A DNA stretch of 64,000 nt. Origin: Madurella fahalii. Taxonomy: Eukaryota > Ascomycota > Sordariomycetes > Sordariales. Position numbers and translations under genes: made by a program. Location: assembly GCA_029876055.1 (NCBI GenBank), contig CM056877.1, positions 4,092,001 to 4,156,000 of the forward strand, read 5' to 3'. Each line of letters opens with the position of its first letter. Position 1 is the stretch's first letter. Under the pieces are notes generated by a model. That model was given only the letters and a program-made list of their open reading frames with translations. It was not told the DNA's origin and did no database searches. Below, in pieces: positions 41,969-53,741 of this stretch.

Positions 41969-44900
41969 ATGTCTGGGGCCTCCAGGCCACACACACCAAC
42001 GTTTCGCTTCGGCGAATCCGGGAATGACAGCCACTCCTTCACATTCGCTGACGGCTGGATTGACGCAAGCGCACGACGAGGATCTTCAGCCGACCTGGGC
42101 CAGCACCTATCACCCCCGGGCACGATCGAGCGAAGAACGCCTCAAGCAAGATTACCCAGCCCAGATAACCGCTCAGATGACCCCTCATCGCCTACTTTTG
42201 ACGTGGGCGAACTTCGGGACGCGCTTCCAGCGACAGAACCACGCTCCTCGTCTAATTCGCCGGCTTCGTCTGCACGCCCTGGTCCAAAGCTTCTCTCAGC
42301 CCAGACAAATGAAGGACTACAGAGTATAGTTCCCCGCTCCGTCCGTTCTCGAAACGGATCCGAGACGGGGAGCAGCCCGCCCGCTGTCTATGTGTTTGGA
42401 CAACCGCAGCCCGTGGAGTTTACATTTCGCTCTCTCCATAACGCGACACCGCTGCCTTCCCGTCAACCGTCCCCCCAACCTCCCACACCCGGGGCTGTTA
42501 CCAACCGCACGGGCCATGGCTCACCCCAGTCTTCGGGCATAGCAGTTCCGCAACTATCACTCCCGTCCCCTGCACCAAGCGATCTGACGACGGAGGCCTC
42601 GGCCACAGTCCGCGGCGCACTCCCGCGAAACCGTACTTCCGACGTTTCCATCCTGTCAGCGGCTGACGACCACGCCACGGCGTATGATGTCCGCGATGAG
42701 AAAGCTCCGGCCCATCGGTTCTTCACGGCTGAGTTCCAGTCAACTCTTCAAGCAGGACTTGGGATTGCAAGAGCGACCTCGGCCGAGGTGAGGCGATTGG
42801 GAAGTCTTGTGGGGAATGATGGTGATTTGAAGAAGCTTTTGGATGATACGCAGGAGCTGTGTGCTTTTCAGGGTTCCGATACGAAGACCATTGCTGTCTT
42901 GGGAGATTCGGGGGAAGGTAAGCCGCCTGTTAATTTCAGAACGTGCCTTGGTGAGGTTTCACCTGAATTAACGCTGACACCTTTGGCAGGGAAGAGCAGT
43001 CTGATAAACTCCCTCTTGCACCTCCCTGGCATTGCAAAAACCGTACGTAGTAGCTTTGTGTTTTGCACGTATAATAGTTCTCACCCTCTTTCTGACTGTC
43101 TGCTTCAGGGGGACATCGGCTCGGCGTGCACTTCCGTCGTCACCGAGTACAGGCAGAAGAGGCCTGATCATTCAGCGCTCATTGCGATCGAGGTCGAACA
43201 CTTGTCCGCATCGGCGATCGAAGAAGTCATCAAAGAGTTATTGTGGAGCTACCGGCAGCTATACCTTCCAGGAGTCGAGGGTGAAGGAACCTCAGCCGAG
43301 GACTATGCCCGTTACCAGCGAGAGTCGGGGCAAGCCTGGTCTGCCTTAGAAGCTGCCTTTAAGCACAAACACGGGTTCGGAGAGCGAATGCTCCAAGACA
43401 TGTCGGAGGGAGCCCTGGAGAGGATCACGGCGCAGTTGATCCAGTGGTCACACGAGCTGGAGTGGCCCGGTGGGGGCGCCAACGGACTGTGGCAGTCAAC
43501 CGCTAACAGCGCAGAAGAATGCGCCGACAAGACAGCAATCTTTATGCAGGACAAGTACTGGCCGTTCACAAAGCTTATCCGGATTTACTTGAACGCGCAG
43601 GTCCTCAAGACAGGTGTCATTCTTGCAGATCTACCCGGTAAGGACCTATTAGTACTAACTTCATAGGGTCGCTGGAGATTGTTGGCTCGAGGCTGACCTG
43701 GTGATCAGGCCTACAGGATACAAACCTCGCCAGGGTGCGCGCCACACATGATTATCTGTTGAAATGCAATCATATCTTTATCGTCGCCAAGATTTCCCGA
43801 GCCATCACAGACCAGTCACTGAGGTCGTCACTCTTCGCAGTTCTCTCACGCCACGTACCGTTAGAGTGGGAGGAATCAGCAGCCAAGAGCCTGAAGATTG
43901 CTGTGGTGTGCACCAAGACGGAAGTGTGTCCCATCGCTCGCTTTGGAACATCGAACACGAACATTGCTGACTCGTTGAAGGATATCGATACCGATGCAGC
44001 AGTGCGAGAATTCTGCGGCGCAGGCAAGCCAATCCCGGCCTCACATATCGAAGATCTCGAGGCCCAAATCGCGGATGCCAAAGCTACAGGCAACAGGGTC
44101 CTGAAAAAAGCATTGAAGCAGAGGTACCCGACCCCTCTTCCCACTTACTACTACTAGTCCGTCCAAATGACACTTACTCAAATCCCCGCAGGCGCGACCT
44201 CCTCCTCATCAACGCCCGTAATGCCCACGTTACGTTGGGCCTGCAGAGAGCCTATGCTACCAAAGTATCAGTAGGACGCTTGGACGTGTTCTGCGTCTCA
44301 AACAAGCACTATGCCAAGTACAGCCGGAAGGGTGATGTTGAGCTTGTCCGAGCCAGCGGCATCCCGGCTCTAAGGCAATTTTGTTACAGCATTACAGCCG
44401 ACGCGCAGCTGCGCGAGGCGAGGCACTTCTTGCAGGCTAAGTTGTTCAGTTTGGTCAATTCTGTAGAGTTGTGGATTGATGGGCGGCTGCGGAGGATTCG
44501 AGGGAAGCATGCATTTGACTTGGGCGATGGAAGAAAGCTTTTGCAGGTCGTCGATGGCATGGTAGGTGGGCTCTCTAGGTTTATTCCTTTTGATTGTTAT
44601 TCAATACGCTTGGCCTTTCGTCCGCGGACTTCTAGCTTTCTGGTTTCGCTGTTTTCTGTGTCGAAATGAGCTGACCCTGAATCCATGTAGGCGAAAGTCC
44701 TGTCGATGGAAGTGAATACTCTGATAGACAGCTTCCGCTCATGCTTTGCGGAACAAATTCTCGGTATCATAGGTACGTCCGGGAACTTTGCAATTACTTA
44801 GATAATTAGTAGACATTCGCTTAACCACCGGCAAGACAATCGCCACGGGAACTGGGAAGCGGCGGCAAAAGCGGAAGCCAGACAATGGCGTGATGTAAGC

Positions 44901-45877
44901 GACCCACAAGCCTAAACGTCCCGTTACAACCATGGCCAGTGCTAACAATGTGGCAGTGGCACTGGAGTATGAGTTGATTAAAATACTTCGATATTTCTGA
45001 ACGTTGGACGCTAACTCTCGGGACTAGCACAATATGACGCGTGGTGCCGCAACAATGGCCATCACAGCACTCAAAAGCGGGTAAACGTCGACTGGAACGC
45101 CCAGATCGTGTGGAAAATGCGTACGGAACTTGATTTTCAGTGGGACATTGTCGAGGAGGAGGTCGACGCAATCTTCAACGAACTACTTGCTGCGGTCGAG
45201 GAGCAGTTCAATGGGCTCAAGACCCCCATCTCGACCGCAACTACGCCTAGTGCGTGGGGCACGCAGCTGATCGCTGGGATCGACCCCAGGATCCAAGACT
45301 GCAGATACAAGCTGACTCGGGCTCAGGAAGACTTCGCCCGTAATGTGACGTAAGTGCGACAAAGTGAAGTCCACCGTCGGATGGGTCCCATTCTTATTCT
45401 ATACGCAGGCTTCTCCGTCGCTACATCTGCGAGCCAAGCCACAGTTCCTATATCCTGGATTCAATGATTCCCACCTACAGAGAAGCCAGTATACAATTTG
45501 GTATGTGTTAGTCGATTCCTCCAACAAAGCATACCGAATTTGACACATGACTGCTAGGGACCGATAAGAAGAAGAGACAAAGGGACATTGTCGAAGGCCG
45601 TATCACTGATGAGGCACTATTTCCGGGTTCTGCCATTGCTCTGCAACAACGCATGGATGCGCTTCTTTTGAAGACGAAAGAAGCATTAGGGATGCTCTTC
45701 GCGCAGATCACCCATGATGTGAAGAGGGACATCAATTTCCTCTTTGCTTCGCGAACGGAAAGGCAGCAGGACAACACTGGGCCTGGGTCCGACGGTGAAA
45801 AGCTACAGGACATTTTGGGAACGGTGAAGAAGCTGAAGGCTCGGGCTGAGGAAGTACGCAGTGCAGCGGGTGAGTGA
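41969..45877 (+). CDS. Large dynamin-like/SLIP-GC-like GTPase with a 10-nt exon
   Basis: Eleven exons: 41969-42917, 42990-43042, 43109-43637, 43709-44123, 44192-44561, 44691-44772, 44836-44894, 44957-44966, 45028-45349, 45409-45500, 45558-45877; 3,201 nt, 1,066 residues. Residues 1-260 are Ser/Pro-rich and disordered. The GTPase domain follows: P-loop GDSGEGKSSLINSLL (about 311-325), switch threonines in GSACTSVVTEY, G3 motif DLPGLQDTN, G4-like VVCTKTE. Helical regions after it end in a Lys-rich coiled coil. The layout resembles nuclear GTPase SLIP-GC and the fungal dynamin-like NTPases often annotated after it. The family's role in fungi is unclear. The ATG at 41969 is chosen as the first Met of the open frame. 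Exon 8 (tggcactgga) has good splice sites on both sides and is required for frame. Confidence 0.85.
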
Positions 45878-46777
45878 GCAGGCACAAGGTTCAATCATCC
45901 CCGATTGGCAAAGGCCATCACGAGTTCCCGGCAATTTTTCGAGGGCATTTTAGGCATCACAACCTTTGCCCATGGCATAGCGTCAATGTATTATATGGTT
46001 GTTTTTTTTGGCCTCTAGCTTTGACTTTACGTCGCTCCGTTTCCCTTCCTCGTGACGACCCGGTCTAAGTGAGGCTGTCGATACTTCTGAAGCCAAGTTT
46101 TAATAAATTAGGATTTCTTCACCATAGCGATATTAACAAATGGTAGCTGGATCCCCCATCTTGGCAAATAGGATAAACAGTTGGGCCGGGAAATTGACGA
46201 GACCCTACGAAATATTTACCGCCCTTTTCTTCCTTTTATCTTATTGCCATCTGAATATCGTTGACTTTCTTGTCAAACGCTAGCTACCCACAATGCTACA
46301 GACAGACTTGTCTCGTATAGGAATAAACATGAGTTTGGGTCTCGTGTTAGCTGCATATATGGGTACAAAAGGGGTTAGGTTAGTTCGTTAACAGCACTGG
46401 CCGACAGGCAGATCTAGCACCACCATACCAATTCACGAGTTTACAACCAGTTCACTGCGTCCCTCTCGGCGTAGGAGCAAAGCTTATTCATATTCCCGTC
46501 GCAAAACCACTCAGGACTGACACAGACTCAAATTCAGACTTTGGAAATACCAATAGAGCAGTATTCCAGTAAACGAGTGGATATATATCACTGTCTCATT
46601 GCTCTTCCATCACCGAGCTCGGAGATTCAACTTCGGGCTCCCCCAAAAGATCGCATCAACAGATCACCGCTGCCCGTTGGAAACCGCCTTGGCTTAGCTT
46701 GCACACTTGCTACGGATTAGTAATGGATTTCATCATGAATGCCACGGACGAGCTCATACGCTATCGGGGCAGGGACT
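45878..46777. other. Intergenic between convergent GTPase and secreted-protein genes
   Basis: 900 bp holding the 3' regions of the two flanking genes, which converge. No frame or repeat supported. Confidence 0.4.
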
Positions 46778-47070
46778 CTAAACGTTGGCGGTCTCCGACT
46801 GGTCCGCACCATCACTCTTCTTCCGGAGGCAGCTCAGAGACTGGCTGTTGGACGGAGTTAGTTGCAAGTGTGTGGAAGTTTTATATGGAATGGATGGTAT
46901 TGCTCATACTTGTCACGCCGGCAGACGAACGTCTCAACCGGCGAACGTTTGTACTCAACGCCGGCATCCTCGTCTCGAACCGAGAGGTCGACCACGTTGG
47001 GAGACGGCAGAGCCAGCACCACTGAGGCAGCAGCCACGAGGGCGGCAATAACGGACAGTTTGAAGAGCAT
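46778..47070 (-). CDS. Small secreted protein with dibasic sites
   Basis: Two exons: 47070-46910 and 46844-46778; 228 nt, 75 residues. The intron (65 nt) has a GTATGA donor, CTAAC branch and CAACAG acceptor. Reading through it instead gives a stop after 70 residues with no cysteine pair. A signal peptide is clear (MLFKLSVIAALVAAASVVLA). The mature part is short and has dibasic steps after GVEYKR, VCRR and LRKK, which are candidate Kex2 sites, and two Cys (FVCRRDNQSLSCL). The product could be an effector-like secreted protein. It lies divergent to a UstYa-like gene, so a RiPP precursor was considered, but there is no repeated core. Confidence 0.65.
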
Positions 47071-48108
47071 GGTGGTAAGCGAGGAAGACGGTTGTAAGTG
47101 AGTCTTAAATGCTTGGTATTTCGTTGAAACTTAGTTGAAGAAGGACGTGATGGAGAGGGACTGGCTCCATGAACCCATTGCGACACCTTCAGCATATTTA
47201 TAGCTAGACGGTAGCTCGGGGGGCTGAGGATCAGAAGCAAAGGGTACAGAAATTGAAGGACCTTGTGTGTGCTCGGCAGCCCGCTAGTCCTAAACCATGC
47301 ACCCTGTGCCATCCATCACATAACCGATGCTAGACGGCCCAACAGACCCCCTATTTGCCCCACCAACTCGGTGATCCGGACATTTGACCCGGGAATGTTG
47401 GTTAGAGTATGGTTCAGGGTAATGTGGGCGACAATGGTCCGCAACGTACGCTCGCACAGTGCCTCAGCATCTCCTATCACCATCTAGGCCGGTCTGTCAC
47501 AGCAATGAGCCAAGCCACGTCAATATATGGTTGAACCAATATCGAAGCTACTTTCTCACCTTCCAAATCCAGATGATTATCGCGCACGCGAGGGTAGTTG
47601 GCGCCATAGTTCAGAGGCGGAGTGTCCGGGCCTTGTCTTAAGTGATACTATACCCTAAATAGACATATATTAATTCTTTAGTTCGCCTACTGTATTATCG
47701 CTCTGCATGCGGTTAGTGGACCCAGAATGCTGGTCTCATGGTCACAGAAACATGAATGTCGTCCCACCACAGAATCACGCCAAGGCTGAGGCTCAAGGTG
47801 ACGGGTGAACGGAGAGCTGGTGGTGCGTTGCTACGCCGCACACCATCACCAACATCGAGTTATAGCACGGCGAATGACTGATCACTTATTGATCCAAACT
47901 GCCTTCAGGATTTATTCCTTGTCAGCAAACAAACCGCACCGTCCCGGGCTTGCTGTCCGGGCTTTTCCGTTGCTCCAGTCACCGACGCTGCTAAGTTGGA
48001 CCCCCTCCAAACTTTTGACTCAAGTCCAATATCTCTCCATCTCCCACTTGGACCGTGAAGCAGCGATATTTTGCTAAGCTGTCTTTCATCTCTAAGAGAT
48101 TGGCAAAA
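47071..48108. other. Divergent intergenic region (secreted protein / UstYa-like gene)
   Basis: About 1 kb that should contain both promoters. No supported frames. A shared promoter would be needed for co-regulation but no shared motif was identified. Confidence 0.4.
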
Positions 48109-49204
48109 ATGCCGTTCAAGTACTCCCCTCTGCCCAAACGCAGCCCCAGAGAAAGCGACGAGGATGCTGCAAGTTCCCTGCTGAGGGAGGAGACCGTCCC
48201 CAAAAGAGAACGGTGGAACCCATCACTGCGCGGATCACTATTGATAACCACAGCGCTTATAATCTACTCTCTCGGTATCTGCTGGGTTACGAAGCTGGTT
48301 GTCCTGGGATCCTATCACCCTCAGCTTCCGGCCCCAGCCTCCAGTTGTAAGTCCGGAAAACACTGTTATCTCACCAAAGAAGTTACCAAATTAACTGTCG
48401 CCAAGTTCCTCACCCAGATGAAATGGAGTACGTCATCACAGAGACCGGTCAAGAGGGTGATTCTTGGATCCGTCATCTCGTCTACGGCGAACCGAGTCCT
48501 GAAGTTGACGAGGCATGGTTTGAATTGATCAAGCGTATGTGTTTGAAGCTGCCGACATATCGGTGGACAGTAAGAATAACACCGACTACACAGCATTCAA
48601 CACTCGAGTTCCGGCAGAACGCTACGAGGCTACCATGAACAACCGGACTTCTGTTCGTGTCGCGGATGGCTCTGATAACCCTGACTACTATGTTACGCTG
48701 ACCGTGTATCACGAACTCCACTGTCTGGTGAGTTCCATAGTAGTTCTAGTCACTTTTCCTATTTACTGATCCAATGCTTTTCATTTCAGATGAGATTCCG
48801 GTGGTTCCTCTACCCAGAATACTATGCAAACAAGACGTGGGAGGAACAAGCAAAGGATATGGCCGCTGTTGGTCATTACAGTGAGTCACGCGCCTACTAT
48901 CTATCTGTGGAAGCAAGAATTGCGAGATCAATTCTGCTGCTGACCCACAATGATAGAACATTGCGTCTGGAGTCTCCTTGAGTCGGTTCTTTGCAACGGC
49001 GACACCTCCATGAGGACGTTCCACTGGGACCCAAAAATGCCAGCGCCAAAGCCAGATTCGCCAGCCGAGAGGAAGTGTGTGAACTGGGAGTGGCTGTACA
49101 AATGGACGCTTGACCGCTCATTTCTTCTGCAGGACAGGTTGCTCAGTCATCCGACATTTGGGCGGCTGGATGCAATGCTCATGCCGGTGAATGGTGCGGT
49201 ATGA
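48109..49204 (+). CDS. UstYa-like (DUF3328) membrane oxidase
   Basis: Five exons: 48109-48346, 48418-48534, 48594-48727, 48790-48880, 48957-49204; 828 nt, 275 residues. A single membrane helix lies near residues 45-66 (LLITTALIIYSLGICWV). The luminal domain carries the two family HxxHC motifs, YHELHCL and GHYKHC, as well as DEAWFELIKPFN and the NRTSVRVADG region. An apparent frameshift after ELIK is explained by an intron (48535-48593). Family members (UstYa/UstYb of ustiloxin, phomopsin and related dikaritin pathways) modify or cyclise secreted peptides, and others act on small metabolites. It lies near a small secreted protein (divergent), a second HxxHC protein and a tyrosinase remnant. 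Confidence 0.88.
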
Positions 49205-50770
49205 ATTGCCACGGAACTGGAAGTGAAACAGTGCCGGCGGCGGATATTGCATTTGTTCAAGTTAAGAAGCCTACCTAAGTACCTAGGTAGAGTACAGAGT
49301 GGCGCCGGTGTCAGTCCAAAATGATAACAATTCAAAATTGGGCTCACCAAGCCAGGTGCAAATCTATTATTTACCACTGAATCACTGACACCCCAGGAAT
49401 TGCTTTTCCAGGCTAATGGTTAATTCTCAGCCAACAGTTGACCACGTAAGTCCAGCTCTCGATCTGGCTTCAAAACCCGGTGCGACCTCGGAACCGCCGA
49501 GTGGGTTGGATCGGCTACGGGACCCGAATACGGTGGAACACCACTTACGAACGTCAGCCGGCTGCTGTGACATGTACCGGGCCCCGAGTAGGATGACGAG
49601 GTACACATTGGGGTAATCGGGGGCCAAATTTGCACTACGTCCCAGTGTTCCGAAGAACGCCGCATTTCCGCGTCGAGCCATGCTCACGTGAAGCTGACGG
49701 CGGCTGCAGGTCGCTGCCTGCCTCTGGTTGGTGTTGTTGGGATACAGAGTAGCGGGTCTGGTTGATTGTAGGACCGTAAGTTATGAGTCATATCGAGCTT
49801 GTCAGCCAACAACGTCCCTTTTGTTGGCACTAATGTAATGGAGGGGCGCCATCTGCATATCATGCCCACGACCAGCCTTACCTCCGAAAGCCTAGAGCCC
49901 GGCCAGCAGTAACCGCTTCTTTGTCAATGGGCGTCTCCCCACTCCCTCCCCACTCCCGCTACCTCCGGGTTCTAGCGCGGGGGAGGTGGGAGGAAGAAGG
50001 GAACCCCGATGACGAAGGACCTTGATCTCGCCAAACAAGAGCACCGGGGCTATGAGGGTGGCTGAGGATTAGGTTGCAAAGTCCCTCGCATACACACCGT
50101 GTGAAGGCCATGTGCTCAGGATGAGACCAAGAATTAACTGTGTTTGGGGATCGTCGGGGAAGCACACCGAGCATGCTCTATCACCAACGGTTCTAACATG
50201 TTGGCTTAGCTGTGGAACCATCGGCCCGATTTCAACATCGCTAACCATAAACGCCGGCACGTAGGCGCTTGATATGACGAGGCCTAGACTCTGGGGTTTA
50301 TGAATCCTTCATTACTCTCACAAAACAGACTGTATGCCTTCGGCTCCCTTGTCATTCTATTGGCTAACTCCTCAAGTCCGTTGGTTCCTATCAGCAAACC
50401 GTGGTGTGGTCAGACGCACAGAGCCCGAATCCAACCAACATGGGTATTTGCCGGCTGAATCACAGAAGTTCAGAACCCGTACCCGATCGGATCCCGTTCG
50501 GAGTCGACATTGCGAATCCTTTCAAGCGCCAGTTGCTATGATCAAACAGGAAGGCTGAGAGGAAAGGACCAACGCCGGGAGATAACAGAAGTTGGAGATA
50601 CTGATTTGACGCCAAGGGGAAGTTTTACCGAGGGACTCTTCTGCTCCCCGCGTAGATCCATCCTCACAGATCCTGGCGGATTTGCTACCATTTCTCAGCC
50701 ACTGACTTTGCTTGCTGCGTTGCCCTCACTTACACTGGCGTTCCCTTCCCAAACCAAGGCCGTCAACACC
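49205..50770. other. Intergenic
   Basis: About 1.6 kb with only short overlapping frames on both strands and no motif. It holds the promoter of the next gene. Nothing else seen. Confidence 0.4.
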
Positions 50771-51490
50771 ATGCACCCTCTCAAACCTACGCACGACGAG
50801 TGGCCTCGGCCTCGGAATCAAACCAAACCAATTCACCGAGCCTACTTCGCAGCGCTTTGTCTTCTCCCTGTCATCGCAGCTTGCCTAGTCCTCTGGGGCG
50901 TCCTCTACACCTGGCGCCTGCAGCACCCCTCCACGCCCCATCATCACCACCACCACCAGCACCACCACCAATGGCCCCCAGCCGCGGTCCATCGGCACAC
51001 AACATGCGGCTCGTCGCCAGCAGACGCGAGGTCCCGGGGGTGCCGGTTCGACATACTCAGCTTCGCATGGCAGACGCCCGAGTGCTACGACGACGAGCTG
51101 ATGGAGGAGTTCATCCGCCACGACGCGTGGCAGTTTTACGTGCGGCCGAACCGCACCGACGGCGTGGTGGACCTCGCTACCGCCCTGCAGGGCCAGCGGA
51201 CGCTATACGTGGATTGGCGGTACCATGTCACGCACTGCACCTTCATGTGGCGGCAGATGCATCGGGCGTACGCGCTGAGGGGATACATCGATAGTCACTT
51301 GGATAGCTACGCGCATACGCTGCATTGTCAGCGGGTGTTTTTGGATATGGAGACGCCGTTGGGCATGGTCAATGTTGTTGCTGAGCTGAAGTACCCCGAA
51401 TGTAGGAGGATCTGGGGAGATGGGTGGACCATGGCAGGGGAGGGGGCTTTTGCTGCCAAGGGGCAGGTTCATGGGAGTTATACGTTGTGA
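50771..51490 (+). CDS. Single-pass membrane protein with two HxxHC motifs (distant UstYa-like)
   Basis: Intronless, 239 residues from ATG 50771. The frame extends upstream without support, and this ATG places the membrane helix (AALCLLPVIAACLVLWGVLY, about 27-46) correctly near the N-terminus. A His-rich spacer (about 55-68) follows. The luminal part has CGSSPADARSRGCRFDILSF and WQTPECYDDELMEEF, then YHVTHCTFMWRQMHRA and AHTLHCQRVFLD, each an HxxHC. The two spaced HxxHC motifs recall UstYa, but overall sequence is far from the gene at 48109. Proteins of this look recur near fungal metabolite genes. Enzymatic function unproven. Confidence 0.8.
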   Translation: MHPLKPTHDEWPRPRNQTKPIHRAYFAALCLLPVIAACLVLWGVLYTWRLQHPSTPHHHHHHQHHHQWPPAAVHRHTTCGSSPADARSRGCRFDILSFAWQTPECYDDELMEEFIRHDAWQFYVRPNRTDGVVDLATALQGQRTLYVDWRYHVTHCTFMWRQMHRAYALRGYIDSHLDSYAHTLHCQRVFLDMETPLGMVNVVAELKYPECRRIWGDGWTMAGEGAFAAKGQVHGSYTL

Positions 51491-53084
51491 GGGACGACGA
51501 TTTAGGCTGGGCAGGCTCATTAAACATCGGACGGTGGGCTGTTGGGCAAAATCTGTGGGTATTGTAAATTTTTTTTTTCTTTTTATCGGTTCAGGGATGC
51601 TTTTTGCAAAGATCACGACGACACCGCTGCTGCGATAGTGAAACGAATTCACTCCATGAACTGCTATTGAAGCTAGGAGGCGGTGCCAAAGGTCATAGCT
51701 GAGCGTCCAACGTTTTTCAAGTTGCCCCAAGTTCAGTCTTAGACGAGGTGCGATTTCTGTCTTTGTAGAGCAGTTATCGTTAACGTTAGGCTTGAAGTAT
51801 TCTGTCCAATATGCCGTAGATGTTGGGTACTTAAATTAATGCCCTCCAAGACGATACTGGCCGTACACCGGTCACAGATTCTCAGCTCGGAGGGATTCCG
51901 ACTCGATCCTCATTGTTCATAATGCGTTGGTACCGATTATACAGGCTATTCTCAGTACACGAGGCCATGTTTAGTACACGCTGTCATTCTCATCCTGTCG
52001 AGAGGCATGGGACTTACCCTCGGTGCGACTAGACTTTCGTGCGCAATGACTCCGCCAACGGCCGGCGTTAACACCAACCTCGGGATAGGTCGTGGCAGGC
52101 GCGGCTCCACGCTGACGACCCTGGCAGCAGATGAGGTGGAAACTGAAAAGGAACTTGAACAGGAAACCACGGCTGCCAGCCGCTCGGTCCTTAGATGACG
52201 GGTTGCCCCTTGAAGATCACAGGCCGCATCTCAGCGTCATCTCCTCTGGTTGTTCACCACTCTGGCACTTGTCTCCCTGACTTTACAACTCTAGCTGTGG
52301 GTTATGCTGTGGTTGTAATATATGATGGCACGATTACTTACTCATCGCGTCATGTGTAGGGCCGCCCGTCTCACATCTGCAACTAGAGCGCCAAGCTGAC
52401 GCATCATGCTTCACAGCTCGGCTTCGCCGCCTCGACCACCACTACCTCGGCCTGCGTCCACCTTGGCTACGGCAAGAACCCCGACAACATGCGGCCCGAG
52501 AATTTACCTTCTAATATGGCATTCATCGCCGCCTTCGTGGCTTCTTCTCGGTCCTCCGTGCCGCCTGGGATAAGACCTCGTTGTCCTGACCCTGCAGAGG
52601 CTCCACTAGGGCTGAATATAAATTGTCACTTAGTTTATCACGGTGGAGCACCAAACATTTGACGGCCATGACTGTGATCTCATACCATCTCCATACTCAT
52701 TAATTAGATAGAGCTTCCAAAAACAAACTTCAGCATGTGTTTCATATAGTATCAATTTCTTTTTTTGTAGATTAACAATTGATGTTTGAAAATGTTGACC
52801 TTTTTGGACCAGAAAAGCGTTTCTTCGCTTGGACGAATCACGTTTCCGGATTTTATTTCGCAGTACTCTGTCCCATAATTACAATGCAACCCATTTCCTT
52901 CCCGGCCAACCAGCGCGCCAAAACAAATCTGCCAGACAACGCGGTCATGCAGCAAAACAAATTCGTGGCCCTGAGCTGTTGGAGGTTGCAACCGACTGCT
53001 CCATGACGAATGCTTCTTGATTTTCCATCATTCCTATGGACACGCAAAGTGATCGCGTTCTCCATTGGATCTGCACGGGGGAGC
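51491..53084. other. Intergenic
   Basis: About 1.6 kb. Short frames (51952-52170 minus, 52007-52198 plus) overlap each other and have no motif. The 52400-52520 stretch is richer in GC and may be a coding remnant but cannot be read. Confidence 0.35.
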
Positions 53085-53741
53085 ATGTCATCAAGGCTGA
53101 CTAACAGAAAGCCTTCCAAGAGTAAAAGCGAACCTTACGCCGAGTTCGAAGACTGCGGCGATGTGTCGGCGAGCTCATCCACCTCATCTAGTCCCTCGGC
53201 CAGACTCATTGGCGCTGAGAACAACCCCCTTATCCCCACATCTGCCGACATTCACCGCGTCTTCCGTGCCGGCCGAGCGACGTGGTCCCAGTTCTTGCAG
53301 GCAGCCGAGCCGCTTCCTCGCCATGGCTTCCCACCGGGGTCTGATGACCCGGCCATCATGCTCAAGGACGTCCCCGCCCTGCCGTCTCGTTTCCCCAGAC
53401 GAAATGGGCTGGTTGGGCAGCCCTTGTGGCACGTACCGGAACCTGAGCCGCGAGAAGGTGCCGAGGGTTTGGGTTTCCAATTCCTCAATGGCTTGCACAA
53501 ACGTCTTTGGCTGGCCTTCCCTGAGCCGATCAAATGTCACCTATCCTCCAGGCCATTGCGTTCCGACACCCAACAACCTTCAAGTTGGGCTTCCCGGCCA
53601 GGCCTCGCGCTTTTGGCGCTCTGTTGGTCGTACATATTGTGTGTGCGGCTGCTGGAGCTGCAGGGCAAGGAAGTCCTGTACTCACGCCACTTTTTGTCCA
53701 TAAAATTTCTCTGTCTTCTCAAAAGGGTCCAGAACTGGTAG
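53085..53741 (+). CDS. Hypothetical protein with a hydrophobic C-terminal segment, possibly truncated
   Basis: From ATG 53085 the frame gives 218 residues; it extends upstream to 53010 without a better start. The N-terminus is Ser/Lys-rich, the middle has a Pro-rich region (KDVPALPSRFPRR, VPEPEPREG), and a hydrophobic stretch (LALLALCWSYILCVRLLELQG) lies near residue 185. The last 20 residues after GKEVLYS look like read-through into non-coding sequence, so a lost intron or truncation is likely. GC content is higher than the flanks, which supports coding. Family not recognised. Confidence 0.45.
   Translation: MSSRLTNRKPSKSKSEPYAEFEDCGDVSASSSTSSSPSARLIGAENNPLIPTSADIHRVFRAGRATWSQFLQAAEPLPRHGFPPGSDDPAIMLKDVPALPSRFPRRNGLVGQPLWHVPEPEPREGAEGLGFQFLNGLHKRLWLAFPEPIKCHLSSRPLRSDTQQPSSWASRPGLALLALCWSYILCVRLLELQGKEVLYSRHFLSIKFLCLLKRVQNW

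Noticed and set aside
48535..48593. Apparent frameshift in the UstYa-like gene after ELIK
   Set aside because: A 59-nt intron with GTATGT donor and ACACAG acceptor restores PFNTRVPAERY in frame and matches the usual gene layout of the family.
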